Shown here piece by piece: positions 1-5,945 of a stretch of 8,682 bases of DNA. A model generated the notes under the pieces. It saw only the letters and a program-made list of their open reading frames with translations. It did not search any database and was not told the DNA's origin. Numbering within the stretch: position 1 is the stretch's first letter; each line of letters starts with the position of its first letter. The translations under genes and the position numbers were made by a program. The stretch lies in contig DGWL01000050.1 of the NCBI GenBank assembly GCA_002396125.1, positions 1 through 8,682 on the forward strand, read 5' to 3'. The stretch comes from Porphyromonadaceae bacterium UBA4259 (GTDB lineage Bacteria > Bacteroidota > Bacteroidia > Bacteroidales > Muribaculaceae).

Positions 1-201
1 CCACAGCAGCCCAAGGGGCAGGGTAGTGGTGATAATCGACGTCAGCAGCGCAATCGTGGACGCGATAAGGGACCCAGGAATCAGCAGAACCAGCAACCCA
101 CAGGTCTCAAGGAATTCCGTCCGCGCAATCAGGAGTATCGCCCACGCCGCAACCCTAACCGCAACGACCGTCCCAAGCGTAACGAAAACAAGGTTGATTG
201 A
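1..201 (+). CDS. C-terminal tail of a probable PSP1/RicT-family protein (5'-truncated)
   Basis: Frame 1 is open from the window edge to TGA at 199-201, giving 66 residues of a longer protein. The tail is very basic and low in complexity, rich in Arg, Asn, Gln and Pro (for example NRRQQRNRGRDKGPRNQQ), with no hydrophobic core, so it is probably a disordered, nucleic-acid-binding extension. The PSP1/RicT assignment is inference: in many Bacteroidetes a PSP1-domain gene with such a tail lies just upstream of gldH, as here, but the PSP1 domain itself is outside the window. Another protein with a basic tail, such as an RNA helicase, could look the same. No space is left before gldH, so the two are probably co-transcribed. 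Confidence 0.6.
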   Translation, partial: PQQPKGQGSGDNRRQQRNRGRDKGPRNQQNQQPTGLKEFRPRNQEYRPRRNPNRNDRPKRNENKVD

Positions 202-214
202 CAAGATTTCCATA

Positions 215-697
215 TTGTTTAAGGGGCATCTCAATGCAGTGGCAACTGTGCTGATGTTTTGTATCGTGTCTTGCTTGAGCGCATGTTCGCTTGGGCAGGA
301 CTCTTCGGCTCAGTTCAAGACTTTGCCCGACGAAGGTTGGCAAAAGTCAATGCCCATCAAGTTCACGCCTGAGTATTCCGATTCTAGCCTCACCTATGAT
401 GTGGAGTTGGCTCTGCGTCACAACAACGACTATCAGTATAGCAACCTCAGTCTTGTGGTTGACCTAATCGATAGCGTCAAGAACGTCACACGCCATGATA
501 TTGACTTCGAGCTCAGTGATGGCTATGGCAACTGGCGTGGCTCAGGATTTGGCGCGCTCTATCAGTCGAGCATTGTCATTGCTCAGGGAATAAAGCCCTC
601 GCAGGTGACCTCGGTGGTGGTGTGGCAGGCGATGAACAATTGCGACGTGGTCAAGAATGTCATCGACATGGGTGTGATTGTTAAACCAAGCAAGTGA
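215..697 (+). CDS. gldH: GldH-family lipoprotein
   Basis: This encodes a predicted outer-envelope lipoprotein of the GldH family. GldH is needed for gliding in Flavobacteria, and homologues of unclear role persist in non-gliding Bacteroidales. From a TTG start at 215 the product is 160 aa with a short basic n-region (MFKGH), a hydrophobic stretch and a lipobox LSAC with the lipidated Cys at residue 24. The mature part carries family-like features: a GW near the start, a DVELALRHNNDYQYSNL stretch, a GNWRGSGFG turn and a C-terminal beta-rich segment ending near MGVIVK. The start is uncertain. The only nearby ATG (254) would leave ten residues before the Cys and no positive charge; TTG 194, which overlaps the upstream stop, and GTG 239 are alternatives. 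It sits in a tight run with the HAD gene. Confidence 0.8.
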   Translation: MFKGHLNAVATVLMFCIVSCLSACSLGQDSSAQFKTLPDEGWQKSMPIKFTPEYSDSSLTYDVELALRHNNDYQYSNLSLVVDLIDSVKNVTRHDIDFELSDGYGNWRGSGFGALYQSSIVIAQGIKPSQVTSVVVWQAMNNCDVVKNVIDMGVIVKPSK

Positions 698-702
698 TAA
701 TT

Positions 703-1347
703 ATGTCGGCACAGTTGCAAAATATCGACTCACTGATATTTGACATGGATGGCACTCTATGGGATGCCACCATGTCTTATGCTGAGGTCTGGAATGCCGC
801 ATGTGCCAGGTTTGGAAAAAAAACATCAATTACGGGTGGCGACCTCACTCATCTCATGGGAATGAGTATTCCTCACATTCTCGATTGCTTGCTGGGTGAT
901 GACGTGCCGGTATCAAGCGACGTGTTTCTTGAGACGCTTTCTGCGCTTGAAGCTGAGATGATGCCCACGCTAGGTGGAATTCTTTTCCCGGGAGTGAAAC
1001 AGGGACTTGAGACTCTTGCCGGGCACTTCCGATTGTTCATGCTGAGCAACTGCTCGGCGATGGGGCTGGTGAATTTTACCGCTTTCACTGGCACCAGGCA
1101 TCTTTTTGAGGGACTGCTGAGCCAAGGTGAACGCCCGGTCTCCAAAAGCGAAAATCTGCGATACATGATAGATCGCTATAAACTGCGAAATCCCATCTAT
1201 GTGGGCGACACTCAGGCCGATTGTGAGCAGGCACATAGCGCTGGCGTGCCATTTGCTTTTGCCGCCTATGGTTTCGGCAATTGTAGCAATCCCGATGTGC
1301 AAGTGTGTTCTTTTATGGAGCTCGTGCACAAGTTGATACCTTCTTGA
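703..1347 (+). CDS. HAD-superfamily phosphatase (phosphoglycolate phosphatase-like)
   Basis: This is a 214-aa cytoplasmic HAD-IA hydrolase, expected to remove phosphate from a small phosphorylated metabolite through an aspartyl-phosphate intermediate. All four HAD motifs are visible: motif I FDMDGTLWD with nucleophile D14 and acid/base D16; motif II MLSNCS with S115; motif III K148 in SKSENLRY; motif IV YVGDTQADCEQA with metal-binding D169 and D173. An insert of about 75 residues after motif I fits a helical C1 cap. The length is normal for phosphoglycolate phosphatase or beta-phosphoglucomutase-like proteins, and the substrate cannot be told from sequence. ATG 703 is preferred; GTG 694, overlapping the gldH stop (GTGA), would add only three residues. 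It lies 5 bases after gldH, so it is probably in the same operon. Confidence 0.88.
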   Translation: MSAQLQNIDSLIFDMDGTLWDATMSYAEVWNAACARFGKKTSITGGDLTHLMGMSIPHILDCLLGDDVPVSSDVFLETLSALEAEMMPTLGGILFPGVKQGLETLAGHFRLFMLSNCSAMGLVNFTAFTGTRHLFEGLLSQGERPVSKSENLRYMIDRYKLRNPIYVGDTQADCEQAHSAGVPFAFAAYGFGNCSNPDVQVCSFMELVHKLIPS

Positions 1348-1401
1348 ACATGGGGGATTGTATGACTGTATTTAGAGAAATTTCTTGATAATCACTACAA
1401 T

Positions 1402-1863
1402 ATGATTTCTAAAACCGAAGCTAAGAAAACTATAATCCAACTCATGCAATATGGCGTGATTGGCATGATGAACACCATCATCACTATGGTGGCGTTCTAC
1501 TTGCTCAATACCTGGGCTGGAGTTCCCTATGGAGCTGCCAACATCATTGGTTACGTCCTGGGTGTCATCAATAGCTTTATTTGGAACAGGCAGTGGGTGT
1601 TTAAAGCCAAGAGCGACATCAAGCGGCAAGCACTGCTGTTTGGATGCGGGTTTATCATTTGCTGGCTATTGCAAGGTGGAGTGAGCTTATTGCTGCTCGA
1701 GGGACTGGGTTGGAAAAACCTCCCTGTCGATGTTATTCCATTCTTGCCAATGGAGAATGCGGGACAGAATATTGTGATGGTAATTTCTATGGTGGTTTAC
1801 ACTATTGCCAACTACATTTATAATCGAACCGTCACTTTCAAGCAAAAAGAATCGCTGAGCTAA
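1402..1863 (+). CDS. GtrA-family membrane protein
   Basis: This is a 153-aa protein with four predicted membrane helices (about residues 14-36, 43-62, 76-101 and 121-140) and the size and layout of the GtrA/DPMS family. Members are proposed to help move polyprenyl-linked sugars across the inner membrane for O-antigen, teichoic acid or other glycan decoration. Family hallmarks are the conserved NSFIWNRQWVF after helix 2 (residues 57-67) and the matching NYIYNRTVTF after helix 4 (137-146), which reflect an internal two-helix duplication. A short basic N-terminus precedes helix 1. No glycosyltransferase lies next to it here, so the glycan is unknown. It follows the HAD gene by 54 bases with no clear promoter between, and precedes the repeat protein by 8 bases. 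Confidence 0.88.
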   Translation: MISKTEAKKTIIQLMQYGVIGMMNTIITMVAFYLLNTWAGVPYGAANIIGYVLGVINSFIWNRQWVFKAKSDIKRQALLFGCGFIICWLLQGGVSLLLLEGLGWKNLPVDVIPFLPMENAGQNIVMVISMVVYTIANYIYNRTVTFKQKESLS

Positions 1864-1871
1864 CCTTGATT

Positions 1872-2330
1872 ATGAAACGCACCATATTATTAACTTTCGC
1901 AATTCTCGCTTTTGTGATGCCCACATGGGCTGCGTCTCACATCTATCGTGGCAACAGCACCTACACCAGCGACATCCTCTACACCTGGGACGGGCGCTAT
2001 CTCTACCGTGGCAACAGCACCTATTCGAGCGACATCCTGCTCACGTGGGACGGGAAGTATGTCTACAATGGACGAAGCACCTATTCAAGCGACATCGTTG
2101 TCTCCTGGGATGGGCGATACGTCTATCAAGGACGCAGCAGCTATTCAAGCGACATCCTCATCACATGGGATGGAAAATACATCTATGAGGGTCGAGGCAC
2201 CTACTCAAAAGATATACTCTATACCGTGACTGATGGCCATCTGTATCGGGGCCGCAGTACCTACACTAGCGACATCCTCTACACAATCGGCGGCAAGGTG
2301 CCTGTTCCTGTGCTACTCATGGTGATGTGA
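1872..2330 (+). CDS. Small secreted protein of six 20-residue repeats
   Basis: The function is unknown. The 152-aa product starts with a clear signal peptide (MKRTILLTFAILAFVMPTWA, cleavage near residues 20-21), and nearly all the rest is six gapless 20-residue repeats with pattern [YH]-[IVL]-Y-x-G-[RN]-[SG]-[ST]-Y-[ST]-[SK]-D-I-[LV]-x-[TS]-(WDG)-[RK]. It ends in a short hydrophobic tail, VPVPVLLMVM. Alternating hydrophobic and aromatic residues with regular G and DG turns suggest one beta-hairpin per repeat, possibly closing into a ring-like fold similar to beta-flower or propeller proteins; this is inference. There is no lipobox. ATG 1872 is chosen over in-frame TTG 1866 because it gives a clean signal peptide. 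It lies 8 bases after the GtrA gene, so it is probably co-transcribed. Confidence 0.85.
   Translation: MKRTILLTFAILAFVMPTWAASHIYRGNSTYTSDILYTWDGRYLYRGNSTYSSDILLTWDGKYVYNGRSTYSSDIVVSWDGRYVYQGRSSYSSDILITWDGKYIYEGRGTYSKDILYTVTDGHLYRGRSTYTSDILYTIGGKVPVPVLLMVM
1938..2297 (+). repeat. Six in-frame 60-bp tandem repeats
   Basis: Six direct repeats of exactly 60 bases begin at 1938, 1998, 2058, 2118, 2178 and 2238. The most conserved DNA core is AGCGACATC followed by CT or GT. Copies 1, 2 and 6 are closest at DNA level, and copy 5 is the most diverged (its WDG becomes VTDG and SSD becomes SKD). Many differences are at third codon positions, which suggests protein-level constraint after an old expansion rather than recent slippage. 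Confidence 0.92.
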
Positions 2331-2394
2331 TACTAAATGATAGGTGAGTGCCCTTTTTAGAGCACGAAAATGCTGAAGTACCGAAAATTCTGTG

Positions 2395-2402
2395 TAAATT
2401 TG
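2395..2402 (+). promoter_or_regulatory. Predicted -7 promoter element of tpiA
   Basis: TAAATTTG matches the Bacteroidetes TAnnTTTG -7 consensus and is followed by GCA, as is common in this group. It would place the transcript start near 2407, with a leader of roughly 65-70 bases before tpiA. I see no good TTTG -33 element at the expected spacing. The rest of the 144-base gap (2331-2474) is AT-rich and holds no other clear signal. Confidence 0.5.
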
Positions 2403-2474
2403 CAGTGGCTTATAGGTTTAAGACATTTCTAAAATACTTGATAATAATAGTTTTATTTAATTCTTTTTTGCAAA

Positions 2475-3233
2475 ATGAGAAAAAATATTGTTGCAGGAAA
2501 CTGGAAAATGAACACAACAGTCCCCGAGGGAGTTGAACTCGCTAAGGCTGTTAACGAAGCAGTGGGCAATGCCCAAAATCTTAAGTGCGACGTGGTGCTT
2601 GGTGTGCCTTTTACTCACTTGACAGCTGTTAAGCAGGTAATCGACATTAACAAGGTGGGACTTGCCGCCGAAAACTGCGCCGACCACAACAGCGGTGCCT
2701 ACACTGGTGAAGTATCGGCACCCATGGTGGCATCTACAGGTGCCAACTATGTGATTCTGGGCCATAGCGAGCGTCGCGGTTACTACAACGAGACCAGCGA
2801 AATGCTCAAGGCTAAGGTTGATCTGGCTCTCGAGGCTGGACTCAAGGTAATCTTCTGCTGTGGCGAGAGCTTGGAAGAGCGCGAGAACGGAAAGGTTGAA
2901 GACGTGATTAAGGCCGAGATTAGCGAGTCGCTATTCCACCTCTCCAAGGAGCAATGGAAGAGCATTGTCATTGCCTACGAACCCATTTGGGCAATCGGTA
3001 CCGGCAAGACTGCCACCAGCGACCAGGCACAAGAAGTGCACGCCTTCATCCGCAGCCTCGTGGCTGGTAATTACGACGAAGCCGTTGCAGCCGACACCAC
3101 TATCCTCTACGGAGGCAGCTGCAAGCCAAGCAATGCCAAGGAACTCTTTGCAAAGCCCGATATCGACGGAGGCCTCATTGGTGGCGCATCGCTCAAGGCT
3201 CAAGACTTCATGGGAATTGTAACAGCGTTCTAA
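2475..3233 (+). CDS. tpiA: Triosephosphate isomerase
   Basis: This cytoplasmic (beta/alpha)8-barrel enzyme interconverts dihydroxyacetone phosphate and glyceraldehyde 3-phosphate in glycolysis and gluconeogenesis, usually as a dimer. The product is 252 aa, the normal family length. All catalytic residues are present: K11 in GNWKMN, electrophile H97 in ILGHSERR, and base E169 in AYEPIWAIGTGK, which also starts the mobile loop 6. Phosphate-binding segments near the C-terminus are YGGS and GGLIGGASL. The ATG at 2475 gives the standard N-terminus MRKNIVAGNWKMN. It has its own upstream promoter-like element. A palindrome of 15-bp arms separates it from the SPOR gene, so transcription may be partly uncoupled there. 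Confidence 0.98.
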   Translation: MRKNIVAGNWKMNTTVPEGVELAKAVNEAVGNAQNLKCDVVLGVPFTHLTAVKQVIDINKVGLAAENCADHNSGAYTGEVSAPMVASTGANYVILGHSERRGYYNETSEMLKAKVDLALEAGLKVIFCCGESLEERENGKVEDVIKAEISESLFHLSKEQWKSIVIAYEPIWAIGTGKTATSDQAQEVHAFIRSLVAGNYDEAVAADTTILYGGSCKPSNAKELFAKPDIDGGLIGGASLKAQDFMGIVTAF

Positions 3234-3266
3234 ATTGCACACTACCTGCAATTAAACCACAAAAAA

Positions 3267-3306
3267 TTAGGTTGCAAAGGTTATTTTTTTTACCTTTGCA
3301 ACCTAA
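3267..3306. repeat. Perfect 15-bp inverted repeat overlapping a promoter
   Basis: The left arm TTAGGTTGCAAAGGT (3267-3281) is exactly complementary to the right arm ACCTTTGCAACCTAA (3292-3306), with a 10-base T-rich loop. As RNA from tpiA read-through it would form a strong hairpin, but the U-tract is in the loop rather than after the stem on the + strand. On the - strand the stem is followed by TTTTTT, like an intrinsic terminator, although no - strand gene is present. The right arm contains the -7 element of the SPOR gene, so an operator role is also possible. Confidence 0.85.
3291..3298 (+). promoter_or_regulatory. Predicted -7 promoter element of the SPOR-folE unit
   Basis: TACCTTTG matches the Bacteroidetes TAnnTTTG consensus exactly and is followed by CAAC. 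It would start a transcript near 3304 with a leader of about 30 bases. A possible -33 TTG at 3272-3274 is 16 bases upstream, closer than the usual 19-21. The element lies in the right arm of the palindrome at 3267-3306. Confidence 0.6.
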
Positions 3307-3333
3307 ATTGTTCTTTAAGCAACGTCGACTATT

Positions 3334-4002
3334 ATGAAACACTCTCATTTCAAGAGCATTGTATTCGTCTCTATGCTTGCTGTTGTGCTTGTCGCAACCG
3401 CCTTGGCGCAGGTTAACATCAATGCGCCATCAGGACTAAACCGTGGCACGCAACAAGAACCTGAGAAGAAAGCCGAAACAACTGCGGCGGCACATGAGTC
3501 GACCACCGAGGGTGGACTCACCAAGAGCGAAGGAGCAGCCGAGACTACTACAAGCGAGAGTAGACCGGCAGCAGTAAGCCGACCTGCACAGCCGGTTAAC
3601 AACTCAACCGTCACCGCTCGAGGCAATGAAAATAAATCATGGGTTGACACAAAGAAGCCTGAGTCGCTCAACCGCGACTTCAGTACAGGAAGTGCAAGCA
3701 CTAACCTGCAGTCGCATCAAGAAGTGGAGATGAGAAGTTACGGATATCGCATTCTCGTCTATAATACCAATCGCTCAAAGAACGCAAAAGCCAATGCGCA
3801 AAAACGCGCAAAGGATATCTCGGTGAGATTCCCACAATATCATTTTTATTTCAACTACAAGGCGCCAACTTGGCGACTGAGAATGGGAGACTTTGCCGAC
3901 GAGGAATCAGCACACAGGGCAATGAAACAAATGCGACAAGCATTCCCCATGTACTCTAAAGAAATGACAATTATTCACGACCACATAAATGTGTGGAAAT
4001 AA
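3334..4002 (+). CDS. SPOR-domain secreted protein
   Basis: The 222-aa product starts with a signal peptide (residues 1-25, cleavage after ALA before Q26). A low-complexity linker of about 100 residues rich in Ala, Glu, Ser and Thr follows, then a C-terminal SPOR domain at about 135-215. In the SPOR part, YGYRILVYNTN forms the first strand, the helix is NAKANAQKRAKDISVRF, and WRLRMGDFADEESAHRAMKQ is the second typical strand-helix unit. SPOR domains bind denuded peptidoglycan glycan strands, often at division sites, so the protein probably acts in the periplasm or on the outer membrane. There is no lipobox Cys, so the mature protein is soluble or held by the wall. Its TAA stop shares a base with the folE ATG, so the two are translationally coupled. 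Confidence 0.85.
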   Translation: MKHSHFKSIVFVSMLAVVLVATALAQVNINAPSGLNRGTQQEPEKKAETTAAAHESTTEGGLTKSEGAAETTTSESRPAAVSRPAQPVNNSTVTARGNENKSWVDTKKPESLNRDFSTGSASTNLQSHQEVEMRSYGYRILVYNTNRSKNAKANAQKRAKDISVRFPQYHFYFNYKAPTWRLRMGDFADEESAHRAMKQMRQAFPMYSKEMTIIHDHINVWK

Positions 4003-4607
4003 TGAGCAATAACAAGATACCGCAATACGACAACGCCACAGTAGAGAAATTGGCGTCACACATCAAATCAATTATTGAGATCCTGGGAGAGGACCCCAAC
4101 CGCGAAGGCCTGCTCAAGACCCCACAACGCGCCGCTAAGGCTCTTATCGACAACACAAGCGGATACAACCAAGATGCTTCTCGACTAATCAAGCAAGCAC
4201 TCTTCACACATGATGGAGAGGAAATGGTAATTGTTGAAAACATCGAGTTCTATTCCCTTTGTGAGCATCATGTTTTACCATTCTTTGGCACCATCTCAAT
4301 AGGTTATTTGCCCGATGGAGAAATCGTAGGGCTTAGCAAACTGGCTCGAGTGGTCGAGAGTCAAGCACGCAGGCTGCAAGTGCAAGAACGACTCACACGA
4401 GACGTTTGCCAAATCGTTGCGCAAAATATTAAGAACAAAGGCGTCATTGTTGTTTGCGAAGCGGCTCACATGTGCATGAAAATGCGAGGAATCGAAAAAC
4501 AGGAGACTACAACTGCCACTATGCACTATTGTGGTGATTTTGAGAAGGTTGAACTGCAACAGCAATTCTTTAACCTACTCAACCTAAAAAATAATCAAAA
4601 AAAATAG
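4002..4607 (+). CDS. folE: GTP cyclohydrolase I
   Basis: This enzyme converts GTP to 7,8-dihydroneopterin triphosphate, the first step of tetrahydrofolate and related pterin synthesis, as a cytoplasmic homodecamer with one zinc per subunit. The product is 201 aa, typical of bacterial type I enzymes. Zinc ligands are visible: C87 and H90 in YSLCEHHVLPF and C158 in AAHMCMKMRG. Other hallmarks are EDPNREGLLKTPQRAAKA near the N-terminus, the GLSKLARVVESQARRLQVQE stretch, and the QETTTATM loop after the second Cys. ATG 4002 is chosen because it overlaps the upstream stop (TAATG) and gives a normal N-terminus; GTG 3993 would add three residues. The C-terminus is Asn/Lys-rich. No terminator is visible before the tRNA promoter. 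Confidence 0.97.
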   Translation: MSNNKIPQYDNATVEKLASHIKSIIEILGEDPNREGLLKTPQRAAKALIDNTSGYNQDASRLIKQALFTHDGEEMVIVENIEFYSLCEHHVLPFFGTISIGYLPDGEIVGLSKLARVVESQARRLQVQERLTRDVCQIVAQNIKNKGVIVVCEAAHMCMKMRGIEKQETTTATMHYCGDFEKVELQQQFFNLLNLKNNQKK

Positions 4608-4627
4608 CAAAAAAAGTTGGCAAAAAT

Positions 4628-4658
4628 TTTGTCAGTCTCGCAAAAAGCATTACCTTTG
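4628..4658 (+). promoter_or_regulatory. Promoter of the tRNA unit
   Basis: This is the best Bacteroidetes-type promoter in the window: TTTG at 4628-4631 (-33), a 19-base spacer, and TACCTTTG at 4651-4658 (-7). Transcription should start near 4664, about 27 bases before the first tRNA. It drives two tRNA-Gly genes and tRNA-Leu as one transcript ending at the hairpin at 4972-5011. Confidence 0.8.
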
Positions 4659-4690
4659 TACCCGCAATCAAGAAATGATGCTTGATATTT

Positions 4691-4763
4691 GCGACAGTAG
4701 CTCAGTTGGTAGAGCGCGACCTTGCCAAGGTCGAGGTCGCGGGTCCGAGTCCCGTCTGTCGCT
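4691..4763 (+). tRNA. tRNA-Gly (GCC), copy 1
   Basis: The cloverleaf is complete. Acceptor arms are GCGACAG/CTGTCGC with discriminator T, the D arm is GCTC/GAGC, the anticodon arm is CGACC-TTGCCAA-GGTCG with anticodon GCC, and the T arm is GCGGG/CCCGT. The T loop reads TCCGAGT, so position 55, normally T (pseudouridine), is C. CCA follows directly in the DNA at 4764-4766. The gene is identical over 73 bases to copy 2. Confidence 0.97.
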
Positions 4764-4788
4764 CCAAGGTCTTTGAATTTTATTATTT

Positions 4789-4861
4789 GCGACAGTAGCT
4801 CAGTTGGTAGAGCGCGACCTTGCCAAGGTCGAGGTCGCGGGTCCGAGTCCCGTCTGTCGCT
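4789..4861 (+). tRNA. tRNA-Gly (GCC), copy 2
   Basis: This is a 73-base exact duplicate of the tRNA-Gly at 4691, repeated at a period of 98 bases, with the same GCC anticodon and the same TCCGAGT T loop. Unlike copy 1, CCA is not encoded after the discriminator T (the DNA reads TCTAGG), so the CCA end must be added enzymatically. The spacers after the two copies share short stretches such as CTTTG, consistent with tandem duplication followed by drift. Confidence 0.97.
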
Positions 4862-4880
4862 CTAGGTTTAAAACCTCTTT

Positions 4881-4964
4881 GTCCAGGTGGCGGAATTGGT
4901 AGACGCGCTACTTTGAGGGGGTAGTGCCCGATTGGGCGTGTGAGTTCGACTCTCATCTTGGACA
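4881..4964 (+). tRNA. tRNA-Leu (GAG)
   Basis: This is an 84-base class II tRNA with a long variable arm (TGCCCGATTGGGCG). Acceptor arms are GTCCAGG/CTTGGAC with discriminator A. The anticodon arm is CTACT-TTGAGGG-GGTAG with anticodon GAG, reading CUC/CUU leucine codons. The T loop is a normal TTCGACT. No full CCA is encoded (the DNA reads ACAT). It is the last gene of the tRNA transcript. Confidence 0.96.
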
Positions 4965-4971
4965 CATTATT

Positions 4972-5011
4972 GAGGTGAGTTGCTAGATAATAAGCAACTC
5001 ACCTCTTTTTT
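4972..5011 (+). terminator. Intrinsic terminator of the tRNA unit
   Basis: A perfect 13-bp stem, GAGGTGAGTTGCT (4972-4984) and AGCAACTCACCTC (4993-5005), with an 8-base loop is followed by T6 (5006-5011). This is a strong rho-independent terminator for the tRNAs. The same hairpin lies across the 3' end of the convergent DUF1848 gene, whose TGA stop (4999-5001 on the other strand) is inside the stem, so it may also end that transcript, though its downstream T-tract on the - strand is poor. Confidence 0.93.
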
Positions 5012-5937
5012 ATTGGATTTGCTGATTGAGGAGTAGTGTTTGCATAGCAATATTTGCATCCGTGGGCACAAGTGTTGTAGGTGCCAATGTCTTTGGCGAG
5101 AATGCATCCGCACATTTTCCGCTGGCCGGTGTCTTTTCTTACGGAAGACAGGAACTGTTGCAATACCACATCATTGGGCGAGAGTCGCATGATTAGCTCT
5201 GGGTCAATGCAACGGCTGTGCTCAATGCCATATTGCCCCAAATCTATACATTCAGCGCATGTGCTGAGTGTATAGTTCCACCGTTCAAGATTCATCCGGC
5301 TCAATTCCGAGGCAAATTCATTCATCAGTTCCTCATCCCAATCCATATATTTCACTCCGGCACGAGTTAGGTTATGTCTTACTTTGGGATAGGTGACAAT
5401 ATCGGCAAAACTGAAAACCAGTTTTTCAGTGTAACCATGGAGTTGGTCGCCAATATTCGCAATCTTATCAAGCAAATTGTCGATGGAGATTGTGTCAGTG
5501 AGAATAAGCGGATCAAAACGCCATATGACGCTTCCTTTGCCAAATTGATCAACAAACTGTTGGAAAGTCTCAATGCGCTCGGCCAATTCGGGCACATTAG
5601 GTTCAAGATCCTCTTTCTCATAGTCGTTAAGTGTGAACTGGATATAGCATCCAATTCCCCGCTTTTTCAACTCAGCGAGATGCGGCAGCAGTGGCTTCGG
5701 ATTCTTCGACCAAAAAACGATAAAGCGAGTGTTGGTAAATGAAACGTAACTGCCAACACCGTTAAAGGGGTTGCGCCATTTCACATATCCGCACTTCAAG
5801 CGATTAAAGAACCAATCGCTGAAGAATGCTGGCACATCGGTTGCCCGACTTGCCGAAATCACCACTGGAGCCAGAGCCTTGACGGTCTCGCCATTATCGG
5901 TTAATATTGTTGCTTGTGGATGCTTAAGTGTTGCCAT
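4999..5937 (-). CDS. DUF1848 family protein with C-terminal Cys cluster
   Basis: This is a soluble 312-aa protein of the DUF1848 family, whose biochemical role is not established as far as I know. Family-like segments are SASRATDVPAF (28-38), WFFNRLKCGYVKWRNPFN (42-59), FIVFWSKNPKPLLPHL (72-87), IWRFDP (138-143) and the C-terminal CGC (276-278) leading to C290-AHG-C294-KY-C297. The last spacing, CX3CX2C, is that of radical-SAM iron-sulfur ligands but sits at the C-terminus. Further Cys are at 227, 230 and 243. A metal or Fe-S site is likely; a radical-SAM-like enzyme is inference. ATG 5937 is chosen because a -7 element ends at 5946, nearly leaderless; ATG 5985 and TTG 6027 are in-frame alternatives upstream. 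It converges on the tRNA unit and diverges from the C69 gene. Confidence 0.85.
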   Translation of the reverse strand: MATLKHPQATILTDNGETVKALAPVVISASRATDVPAFFSDWFFNRLKCGYVKWRNPFNGVGSYVSFTNTRFIVFWSKNPKPLLPHLAELKKRGIGCYIQFTLNDYEKEDLEPNVPELAERIETFQQFVDQFGKGSVIWRFDPLILTDTISIDNLLDKIANIGDQLHGYTEKLVFSFADIVTYPKVRHNLTRAGVKYMDWDEELMNEFASELSRMNLERWNYTLSTCAECIDLGQYGIEHSRCIDPELIMRLSPNDVVLQQFLSSVRKDTGQRKMCGCILAKDIGTYNTCAHGCKYCYANTTPQSANPIKKR

Positions 5938-5945
5938 ATTCAATA

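Noticed and set aside
1925..2229. Two further + strand frames inside the repeat gene that are also repetitive
   Set aside because: Any frame of a 60-bp tandem repeat is repetitive. Only the frame at 1872 has a signal peptide and beta-type periodicity.
1938..2297. A CRISPR-like array from the 60-bp periodicity
   Set aside because: The repeats are adjacent, without unique spacers, and keep one open frame with third-position differences, so they are protein repeats.
4691..4964. The tRNA cluster as an integration site for a mobile element
   Set aside because: No integrase, no repeated tRNA 3'-end fragment at a distance and no foreign genes nearby. The second tRNA-Gly is a whole-gene duplicate, not an att fragment.
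4783..4965. A - strand open frame of about 60 codons across the tRNA genes
   Set aside because: It is antisense to tRNA-Gly copy 2 and tRNA-Leu, whose cloverleafs fully explain the sequence.
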